Under the pieces are notes generated by a model, which saw nothing but the letters and a program-made list of their open reading frames with translations, searched no databases and was not told the origin of the DNA. Positions 40,901-48,165 of a stretch of 64,000 nt of DNA are shown piece by piece (position 1 is the stretch's first letter; the number at the start of each line of letters is the position of its first letter). The stretch spans positions 1 through 64,000 of the forward strand of contig CAXAMN010029005.1 in the NCBI GenBank assembly GCA_963970005.1. The letters run 5' to 3'. The position numbers and the translations under genes were made by a program. Source of the DNA: Durusdinium trenchii. Its lineage: Eukaryota > Sar > Dinophyceae > Suessiales > Symbiodiniaceae.

Positions 40901-43285
40901 AGTCTGATGAGGAGGAGCAGCTAAAGACATGCGGCCCTGGTGAAAGGTGAAAGCCCTGGTCGAACTGGTCATACAGTTATTTTTGTCAACATATGTCAAC
41001 ATGAAGATCAAATCACCCAACATGGAGATAATCTTCGAATGTCCCCAATCCCTATCAAACTTCCAAACGCACTTCGAAGTGGCAAAGACATTTATTGAAT
41101 CAAGCCCTGCAAACTTCTGCATCTGAGGTGCTACAAAGTTGAAACCATTCACATCATCGATAAAACCTTGGCACAGCTGAATCAGCAGCAAACATCGTAG
41201 TCTGGGGTCAACAAATTGGATTAAACTAAAAATATACACAGGATAAGCATTGAGAGGGAGCTGCATGGTCGCACATGCATCCCTGGGCATCCCTGGTGCT
41301 TTGGGACATGCTGATTTAAACATATCTAAACGTATATGATCGTATATGCAAATAACATGCACTTAACTTTACTGTGCACTTTATAACACTTCTTGCATCT
41401 GTCTCTGACCCATCAAATGCCTTATTGCGATGCAATTTCCATGTTCCACACGTTCCATCACTAGGATCCACTAAGTCACTACAGGCCCTTCGTTCTGAAA
41501 CTTTGGATTCGGACTCCTTTGGTTTTTCTCCTGGTCACTGTGGTGGGGGGCAGTGAGTGATCCAAGTCACCGTTGCCGTCATCATCGATGCCATTTCCAG
41601 CAATCTCTCCAGGATTCACCCACACTCGCCCTGGCCGCGAGTGTATGCGCGAGAGGTCTGCCCGCGGTCTGTGATCATGAGTGGGTCTCTGCGGCCTCCA
41701 CTGGCCGGCTGTAGGTTTTGAAATGGCGAACCCAGGCGACATTCTCAATGCAAAAAAGGAAGATAGGGCATTGGGCATTAGAGTGTGTTTACAGTACTTA
41801 TACCGTTTGCTGTGTGTGGCCTGTTTGAAAGAGAGGGAGGAGAAATCCATTCCAGGCCCATCACCCAAGAAACCCATGCACCGTTGCCGCCCGTTGCTCG
41901 TTGCCTTGCAGGTCTTCATGATTGAAGTTCAAGCCCGTGTCGATCAATGCGACCACCACCTGGACCAGGGATCTGGGCCCGTGTCGATCGCGTTTTTGAG
42001 GCGATCAAACTAGAGAGGACCTACATCATATTTGTGCGGTTTCCATGCAAATACGGGTGAGTTGGGGATTAAGGTTTATTGTCATGGTTACTTGCATGCT
42101 TGAGAGTTTTGTCTCCTTGCTTTCTGGCCTACAGGATCACACAGCGTGCTGGACACTGCTGTCCGTGTCTTGAGGTGTTGCCGCTATTTCGATTTTATGG
42201 TGCATTTGGGAACATCCCCACAGGGACTTGAGGCGTTTGAGACCTTTGCCTTGGGTGAATCCTTCTTTGGACAGGTCTTGGGTTGACAGGGATCAGTGCT
42301 TGCAGCAAGCTTGTTCTGAGGGCCCAACAAAAGCACATCGTTCTCAAGCTAGCAACAAGGAGGGATTGCTCTGGTGCCCGCTCCACACGAAATGACCCTT
42401 ATCAACTTCACACTCTTGTTCACACATCCCACTGAAGTGTGATGACATACCTCGTTCAAAACCACCACACCTTCGAAGGGTGGCAAGTCAGCCAGCTCCC
42501 TAGGGCATTTTTAAAGGAATCCTGCCATCAATATTGCACCCCTATACATCCCTCCTCATCTCTCATTCTCTCACGAAACCATCTTCAAAACCCACACCGA
42601 ACGTCCAATGTTCCCACCAAGCAACCCCTCCAGTCACCAAAAGGCCCCTGGCACCTCACTGGGCTCCACATCCAAATCCTCCAAGACTTGCCAAGCACCG
42701 AAAAAGCCCACACGAATGGCACCCCACTGCCTCGGGCAAAACGAACACGGTGCCGAGCTGGGAGCAGCTCCGAAACAGCTTGATGCTTTGGATGTCACGC
42801 CCCATTGGGGATGTCATATACCGCCTTGTTGTTGCTGTTGTTGTCGTGGTTGTGGTGGTGGTTGTGGTTGTTTTTGTGATGTGTTGACACCTTTCAAGCT
42901 TGAAGGCAACGACTCGATCGGATCGTGCACATCGACGAGTGGCGTGGCCCACAAAGGATCCACGACGGCTAAGGCTTGCAACGGAGAATAGATCTGTTCC
43001 TTGGAAAAAGCAACAGGTCTGCAACCATGGAACAGAAGCAACAGGTCTGCTGCTCCGTTGGATTAAACATGTTGCAAGTCAATTTGGGTGATGGTCGTGA
43101 CAGTGGACAGAATTGAAGCACAGCTAGCTGGTGAACATCGGAAGTGTGTTGACCAAGACCATGGCAACATGTTTCGGAAGGGCATGTGTGCCCAAAGCTT
43201 TCCTGCAGCAGGGCTTCATCTAGCTCAACAAAATCCAACTCATCCTTGAACTTCTCTTTGATCAGCTCCACGGTCTTTGCAGCAT
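34800..43285 (-). CDS. Subtilisin-like (S8) serine protease, multi-exon locus
   Basis: This entry spans the exons that together encode a secreted S8 protease. In order on the minus strand these are: prodomain (43.2 kb), catalytic Asp (41.9), NPGEIAGNGIDDDGNG (41.6), FIDDVNGFNF (41.15), catalytic His HGTH (40.8), LTKNGGYKSDAIEA (39.6), SNSWGG (38.85), oxyanion Asn AAGN (38.15), VLCVAASDDQ (37.7), FSNYG...APG (37.45), catalytic Ser GTSMA (36.7), VAGAAALL (36.4) and a TSP1 module (34.85). Several exons are 30-60 nt. The chain order and spacing of motifs match the S8 family throughout. The signal peptide and first exons were not found and should lie above 43.3 kb. Pieces expected between His and Asn, and the Pro after SMA, are missing, so unseen micro-exons or decay are possible. 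The AAAGN and GTSMA motifs are intact, so activity is plausible. One apparent frameshift lies near 38.79 kb. Confidence 0.85.
35285..35361 (-). repeat. 21-bp minisatellite, about 3.6 copies
   Basis: Tandem units of cctaatagcgatggcctccaa with few changes. The minus frame reads EAIATRVEAIASRLEAIAIR, heptads typical of sequences scattered through dinoflagellate gene models. It lies in an intron of the protease locus, so translation is doubtful. Confidence 0.85.
36395..36467 (-). CDS. Protease locus: helix after the catalytic Ser
   Basis: Acceptor GCTTTAG, then VAGAAALLYSWLRSATSTV. This is the V-A-G-A-A-A-L-L helix that follows the catalytic Ser in S8 proteases. Confidence 0.75.
36674..36734 (-). 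CDS. Protease locus: catalytic Ser exon
   Basis: Acceptor TCCTGAG, then SYLGNTEYASLTGTSFGTSM and Ala. S8 proteases have Y-x-x-L-(S/T)-G-T-S-M-A. Here GTS appears twice (GTSFGTSMA), and the second one carries the SMA context. The Pro normally two residues later is not encoded before the frame turns into low-complexity sequence, so a donor near ATG-GCC and a tiny missing exon are likely. Confidence 0.7.
37405..37471 (-). CDS. Protease locus: FSNYG...APG exon
   Basis: Acceptor CAATCCAG, phase-0 entry, then EQFTFFSNYGVASVELIAPG and QNILSNS. The F-S-N-Y-G and A-P-G motifs precede the Ser motif in the family. Confidence 0.8.
37668..37697 (-). CDS. Protease locus: 30-nt micro-exon VLCVAASDDQ
   Basis: Exactly ten codons between acceptor CACGAAG and donor GTCGGA. 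It fits the V-x-x-V-A-A-S-D strand of S8 proteases and joins the next exon in phase 0. Confidence 0.75.
38120..38176 (-). CDS. Protease locus: oxyanion Asn exon
   Basis: Acceptor CCACGAG, then VSAAGNDNANADASPFYPC, and a GTATAT donor. A-A-G-N supplies the oxyanion-hole Asn. 57 nt, phase 0 at both ends. Confidence 0.8.
38770..38880 (-). CDS. Protease locus: SNSWGG exon
   Basis: Acceptor GGTCCCAAG, then AEISSNSWGGHSESSALQTA, the strand and helix preceding the AAGN motif. The expected continuation toward the Asn strand (DAFLLCA) is found one base out of frame, after a run of G in the coding sense near 38,790. This suggests a one-base indel or an unrecognised boundary. Confidence 0.75.
39582..39629 (-). 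CDS. Protease locus: LTKNGGYKSDAIEA exon
   Basis: Acceptor CCCTGTCAG, then ALTKNGGYKSDAIEAATH. It fits the helix between the His and SWGG motifs of S8 proteases (the 'G-G-G-x-x-x-D-A-I-x-A' pattern). The strand containing the K-x-M motif that should precede it was not found with confidence. Confidence 0.65.
40370..40530 (+). repeat. Dispersed repeat, copy 2 ('GTAGCGATG' family)
   Basis: Contains several copies of cgttcgtagcgatgcc and gagccccgaacgta in direct and partly palindromic order. Related in inverted orientation to 9,095-9,205. It lies in an intron of the protease locus. Confidence 0.65.
40765..40871 (-). CDS. Protease locus: catalytic His exon
   Basis: Acceptor ATTTCCGAG, then DNNGSPEDDGGHGTHNAGII and AAQLNNLGVAG. 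G-H-G-T-H is the S8 His motif. The exon joins the preceding micro-exon in phase 0 to give F-N-F-D-N-N. The donor is near 40,795 (a GC donor after GTCGCAG) or further on. Confidence 0.85.
41135..41166 (-). CDS. Protease locus: 32-nt micro-exon FIDDVNGFNF
   Basis: Acceptor GTGCCAAG (read on minus) and a GTAGCA donor enclose 32 nt that join the upstream G to give G-F-I-D-D-V-N-G-F-N-F. This is exactly the family continuation of DDDGNG. Phase entry 1, exit 0. Confidence 0.85.
41571..41668 (-). CDS. Protease locus: NPGEIAGNGIDDDGNG exon
   Basis: The frame reads RVWVNPGEIAGNGIDDDGNG and stops at a donor AACG then GTGACT. W-x-N-P-x-E-I-x-G-N-G-I-D-D-D-G-N-G is diagnostic for this branch of S8 proteases. 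The start is approximate. Confidence 0.85.
41900..41959 (-). CDS. Protease locus: catalytic Asp exon
   Basis: Acceptor CTGGTCCAG, then VVVALIDTGLNFNHEDLQ. D-T-G is the catalytic Asp motif of S8 proteases. A GC donor after CTGCAAG is likely. Confidence 0.85.
42840..42880. repeat. Interrupted GTT/GTG simple repeat
   Basis: gttgttgctgttgttgtcgtggttgtggtggtggttgtgg, a low-complexity tract within the intron between the prodomain and Asp exons. Confidence 0.85.
43208..43285 (-). CDS. Protease locus: probable prodomain exon
   Basis: The frame reads GKDAAKTVELIKEKFKDELD, then FVELDEALLQ. The pattern ends in (V/F)-x-x-V-E-x-D, as in I9-type inhibitor prodomains that chaperone and inhibit subtilisins. 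Position ahead of the Asp exon supports this. Assignment rests on a short stretch. Confidence 0.5.
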
Positions 43286-43848
43286 CCTTCCCCCGCGATC
43301 CGCGTGGGAGAGCGGGGCAGCTGGGGGTGAAGGGGTGGAGGGGTGAAACACCTGCAGTAGTCATAGGTGGGAAGCACCAGCATGACCAGAATGACAGCTC
43401 CCAGATGGGCCACAGCTTGCCAGTCTTAGGATTTATCAGGTGCTTCGAGCTTGTAATCTCCGGGCTTTTTTGGTGCACAAACGCCATCCACCTGCTCTGG
43501 CTCAGCCAACCGTTGAAACATGTTGAAACGGTCACGGGTCCTTGTCGCAGCTTATCTCTGCGATGTCAATGCCGACCTTTGTCCTTGGGCATCTTTGTGG
43601 GAATGAGGGTGTCAACACCTCCCAATGGATGCATGATGTGTCAGTGATCACTACATAGAGGCTGCGCTAGAAACCAAGGATCTGTTTATTGCCTTCCGCT
43701 GCACCTGGACACCAAGAATTGACGGTTCTGGCAGAAGAAGGACATCTTCCGAAAATAAAAACCCATCAGAAACAAGACTCTGAATCGTGAAGCAGGATCC
43801 AGCAACACATCTAGAACACATCATATATATATATACACCATTATATAC

Positions 43849-43944
43849 TCCCTAGGGCTCCAACCATATATCCTCAGAAGGTGGTTAGACCCCAAAAACG
43901 CACCCCAACCACCTTCTCAGGAGGTGGGCCAGGAGCCCTAGGGA
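43849..43944. repeat. Imperfect palindrome / hairpin
   Basis: tccctagggctcc (43,849-43,861) pairs with ggagccctaggga (43,932-43,944). Inside it, cctcagaaggtggtt (43,872-43,886) pairs with aaccaccttctcagg (43,907-43,921) with one mismatch. Confidence 0.85.
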
Positions 43945-44269
43945 CTTCTACCGTATACCTGGTTCCTCAAAGCGACCCTTGAAAGGTCCGAACCTTGAGG
44001 GGTCGGAACCAGGGTCACTTCAGACTCTAAAGGGTCACACGTCAGCTGTAATTAGTAGACACGGTAAGCTGTGAACCCAGAGAACGGATGCATCACCGTT
44101 AAGTGCTAAATTTCGCGAATAATTTTATTTCAGGCTGTTTTAGGTGCTTCAAACATCTTGGAGTCACTATGGTCACTTCAACAAAAAAGAAAACTGAATT
44201 AACTGGATTGTGCAAAACCATTTAAACCAGTTTGGACAAAAACATGTAAAAAAACAACAAAACAAGGCA

Positions 44270-44790
44270 GAAAAGAACATGAAAGGGAGGAACAGGGGAA
44301 AAGGAAATCAACACAAGGGAAATGAAAAACAAGACCCAACAAAGAGAAGGAAGCCCCTGGAAAAAGGAAAGGATGCACGGATGCACACAAGAAAAAGGCA
44401 AAGGAACATTGAAAAGGAGAACAAGAACAAATTGACAAGGACTCACAGGAAAAGGACAAATGCCAAAAAAAACAACAACAAAAAAAAGGGGGACACGTCC
44501 ACGTTGCGAAAAGAACATGAAAGGGAGGAACATGAAAAAGGAAGAAAAGGAAACGCATATTAATAAACAAAAAGTGACAACAATGAAAACGAGGAAAAGG
44601 GAAAATAATGCAAAGAAAAGGAATACATTCTAGGAATATCGGATTGCAGTAAAGTTGTTGACGCATAAGCATGAATATAATGTACCATGTGTAACATAAC
44701 CTTATATAACCATAGTTAGTTTGCCATGCCACTGCAGCCTGGTAAGTTGTTTTGACACTGACCAGAACCAGAGTCACTAGAGCCAGGGTT
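44270..44790. repeat. A/G-rich dispersed repeat, copy A
   Basis: Starts near gaaagggaggaacagggg and runs through accatgtgtaacataacctt to gacactgaccagaaccag. It recurs at 47,127-47,620 in the same orientation with many small differences. Open frames across it are low-complexity and not treated as genes. Confidence 0.85.
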
Positions 44791-45039
44791 TCCGGGTTTC
44801 GTCGACGGTGTCAACCCCGCTAGACCAGAACCAGAACCAGGGTCCCAGGGTTTCCAGGCCGGGTTTCGTCCATATTGTCAACCATGCCACTCAAACCATG
44901 TTCGCAAACCATGTTTTGGGACCTATGGTCACAACTTACACACCTGAGGTTTGAGAAGTGCAAGAGACTAGCTGGCATAAATTGTTTTTCGCAGATCGCG
45001 AAAAGAGACCCACAGGAAACCATCAGGAGTTCCCACAAT

Positions 45040-45120
45040 ACTCTCTCTCTCTCTGATTTGTGATTTGCTAGAAAACCATCGGGAGTTCCTGGAACTCTGT
45101 CTCTCTCTCTCTCTCTCTGA
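45040..45120. repeat. CT microsatellites in a short tandem context
   Basis: Two CT runs (about 45,041-45,054 and 45,099-45,118), each followed by gatttgctg and preceded by a variant of accatcgggagttcc. This suggests an approximately 65-70-bp tandem unit. Confidence 0.8.
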
Positions 45121-45137
45121 TTTGCTGACAGAAAACA

Positions 45138-45295
45138 ATCGGAAGTTCCCGGAAGTGGGCGGCGTGGCCGCACACTATCCGGGGAAGCTGGCAGGTGGCC
45201 CCCCGATGAGATTGTGATTGTGATCGGGAGTTCCCGGAAGTGGGCGGCGTGGCCGCACACTATCCGGGGAAGCTGGCAGGGGCCCCCCGAGAAAA
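45138..45295. repeat. 85-bp tandem duplication
   Basis: The block starting atcggaagttcccggaagtg and ending agctggcagg recurs 85 bp downstream almost unchanged. Each copy holds the palindromic core gttcccggaa. Confidence 0.9.
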
Positions 45296-45539
45296 AAAAA
45301 CAATTGCCAATGGCAGAATTGAATTGAGAAGAGAAGATGAATGAATGAAGGGAAGAGATTTTTTGAGTTGAAGGGAATGGAAGAGATTTTTTGAGTTGCC
45401 GTGCATTGCAGAGATTTGATCTGACAGAGAATTGGAACGAAGTGTCGCTGCTGATTCCGTTATGTAATAATAGTTAATAGGCTTACTACTTTTATTAAGC
45501 ACGCGTGCTTTTGGCCCTTCTTAATTCACCGAGATTGAG

Positions 45540-46320
45540 GCGACAGAGATTGTTGTATATATATATATTCGCTGAGCTCCTGGCGACGGACATGTTGTAC
45601 TGAACAGTCGAATGTTGTACTGGAGGCACTGCAGGCCATCGACTTTGGCCAGAGGCTGCGTGCAGCTACAAAGACTTCAAAGACTATCGCGGTCGCACCA
45701 GGGCATAAGTGCCATACTGACTTGAATGACGGTCAGCAACTGTCATGGGCAGGCCTTCATGGTCCTGCTATTGGACGCAGCCAATAGTGGCGAACGGATC
45801 GAACTGCGGCGCATCCGCCGAGTCATCTATGTCGATGCCCGCTGGAGCCACTTATCAGACTCAGACCGCGTGATGAGGACTGACGATGCGGCCCAAGATA
45901 TGAAGGCGAAGATGCTACAACATCATCCACGCTTTACGGAGCACTATGTTCGCCGGTGGCCGAGTGTGCCCGGTCCAGATGACTGGCGGTCGTGCTGTCA
46001 ATCTTGTGGATGGCTTGCAAGAGGTAGCGTCTAACAGGCCGGGGTCACTGCGTTGACAGCAAACCCCTACAGCACGTTTCGCAGCAAGTCTGCTTCGACA
46101 AGGGAGGTCAACCTGGAGGACGAACAGGTCATTTTGTCAGTGGACCTGAACGAAGGGCGGAGCGACCTAACGCCCACACCTACATCTACCGTGTCTACGA
46201 GCTCCTCACGGTGTCGTTGTCTGCCGCGGCGTGCCTTACACACATGTACACTGTTCAGGTGGGCGTTCTGCTGCGTGCTCGTGCTCGTGCCGCTCCGTGT
46301 CTGACTTGTTGCGCGCACAT
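45540..46320 (+). other. GC-rich segment with open frames, no gene assigned
   Basis: Several frames stay open, including a 102-codon plus ORF at 45,726 (LRRIRRVIYVDARWSHLS) and an opposing minus frame. Protein character is moderate and no family is recognised. It could hold an exon of a gene on either strand at the strand-switch region. Confidence 0.25.
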
Positions 46321-46470
46321 GATATGTGCCATAATATGCACACGTATGTGAGGGGTGCCTACGTTTATAAGTAATCCTTAATTTAACTTAACTACCTAGG
46401 ACTCTGTAGGACACTAGTTTTTTTAAAGCTACGTCGTTACGTTTTTGAAGCTGCAGCTTTTTTAAAGCTA

Positions 46471-46552
46471 ATGAAGCTGGTTGGTTGGTTGGTTGGCTGG
46501 TTGGTTGGTTGTGGTTGTGGTTGTGGTTGTGGTTGTGGTTGTGGTTGTGGTT
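46471..46552. repeat. GGTT / GGTTGT simple-sequence array (left of gap)
   Basis: (ggtt)n changing to (ggttgt)n up to the N run. The translated Gly/Trp/Val-rich frames are artefacts of this repeat. Confidence 0.95.
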
Positions 46553-46952
46553 NNNNNNNNNNNNNNNNNNNNNNNNNNNNNNNNNNNNNNNNNNNNNNNN
46601 NNNNNNNNNNNNNNNNNNNNNNNNNNNNNNNNNNNNNNNNNNNNNNNNNNNNNNNNNNNNNNNNNNNNNNNNNNNNNNNNNNNNNNNNNNNNNNNNNNNN
46701 NNNNNNNNNNNNNNNNNNNNNNNNNNNNNNNNNNNNNNNNNNNNNNNNNNNNNNNNNNNNNNNNNNNNNNNNNNNNNNNNNNNNNNNNNNNNNNNNNNNN
46801 NNNNNNNNNNNNNNNNNNNNNNNNNNNNNNNNNNNNNNNNNNNNNNNNNNNNNNNNNNNNNNNNNNNNNNNNNNNNNNNNNNNNNNNNNNNNNNNNNNNN
46901 NNNNNNNNNNNNNNNNNNNNNNNNNNNNNNNNNNNNNNNNNNNNNNNNNNNN
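46553..46952. other. Assembly gap, 400 N
   Basis: Exactly 400 N within a simple repeat. The true length is unknown. Confidence 1.
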
Positions 46953-47118
46953 TTGGTTGTGGTTGGTTGTGGTTGGTTGTGGCTGGTTGTGGTTGGTTGG
47001 TTGGTTGGTTGGTTGGTTGTGGTTGGTTGTGGTTGGTTGGTTGGTTGGTGGGTTGGTTGGCTGGTTGGGGTTGGTTGGTTGGTTGGTTGGTTGGGGTTGG
47101 TTGGTTGGTTGGTTGGTG
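46953..47118. repeat. GGTT / GGTTGT simple-sequence array (right of gap)
   Basis: Continuation of the array with the order reversed, (ggttgt)n then (ggtt)n. It directly abuts repeat copy B. Confidence 0.95.
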
Positions 47119-47126
47119 CCTTGCCG

Positions 47127-47620
47127 CTTGAAAGGGAGGAACAGGGGAAAACGAAAATGAACACAAGGGAAATGAAATGAAATATGAAACACAAGAACCA
47201 ACAAAGGGAAGGAAGGCCTGGAAAAAGGAAAGGATGCACACAAGAAAAGGCAAAGGAACATTGAAAAGTAGAACACGAACAAATTGACAAGGACTCACAG
47301 GAAAAGGACAAATGCCAATAAACAACAACAACAAAGAAAAGGGGAACACGTCCACGTTGTGAAAAGAACATGAAAGGGAGGAACATGAACAAGAAAAAGA
47401 ATAAACAAAAAGTGACAACAATGAAAACACGGAAAAAGGAAAATGACACAACGAACAGGAATCCATTCTAGGAATATCGGATTGCAGTAACGTTGTTGAC
47501 GCATAAATATAAACATGAATATAATGTACCATGTGTAACATAACCTTAACCATAGTTAGTTTGCCATGCCGCTGCAGCCTGGTAAGTTTTTTTTGACACT
47601 GACCAGAACCAGGGTCCCAG
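47127..47620. repeat. A/G-rich dispersed repeat, copy B
   Basis: Diverged direct copy of 44,270-44,790, sharing gaaagggaggaacagggg, ggactcacaggaaaaggac, cattctaggaatatcggatt and gccatgcc(a/g)ctgcagcctgg. Here it follows the GGTT array. Confidence 0.85.
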
Positions 47621-47865
47621 GGTTCAACATTAGCTCGCTTGAGAGGCCATTTGGCTGTGGGCGGCGCCGATTCGCGTGTAGTGCTGGGGTATTCAAGTTT
47701 CAATCATGGATCTATGACACCTGACACATGACTACCAGGGACTACCAACTACAAACCGCCGCGAAAAAGGTCAGCGGCACGGTCAGCAGGTAAACAAGAA
47801 CAATAAAATCTGTTTTGACCTTTCACCATTAGGATCGACAACGACCGTCGTTCTTGTAACTTGCA

Positions 47866-48165
47866 ATGGAGCTGGAACTGGCTGCAAGAAAGAGAAGAGG
47901 CCGTCGGCCCGGATCTGGGCCTCCTGCTGCTGTTGTTGTGGCAGATGATGTGGTGGAATTGGAGCAAAGTGATGGTCACAATAACATTGAGTTTGCAAAC
48001 CACGATGCTTCTGTGGTAGTGCCCCGCCGCAAGGGACAACAGCCCCGAAACCTGGTCCACCAGGTGTACTCTTTGTCGCTGGCCATGTTACTACGCAATG
48101 CTGGCAACATCCCAGAAGTAGTTCAGCGGGCCTTTACATTAGCCACTCCCTTTGCAATCAGTGAC
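47866..48165 (+). CDS. Unknown-family gene: first exon
   Basis: Met at 47,866 with a basic N-terminus (RKRRGRRPGSG, possibly a nuclear signal), then acidic and helical sequence to LAMLLRNAGNIPEVVQRAFT. The donor lies near 48,160-48,180. Confidence 0.5.

Noticed and set aside
44199-44777. 192-codon minus ORF rich in Phe/Cys/Leu and its plus-strand Lys-rich counterpart
   Set aside because: Both lie in the A/G-rich dispersed repeat, and the similar ORF recurs in copy B with many indels, as expected for non-coding repeat.
46437-47703. Several 200-400-codon ORFs crossing the N gap on both strands
   Set aside because: They consist of translated GGTT/GGTTGT repeats, unknown residues and the A/G-rich repeat. 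No real protein pattern.
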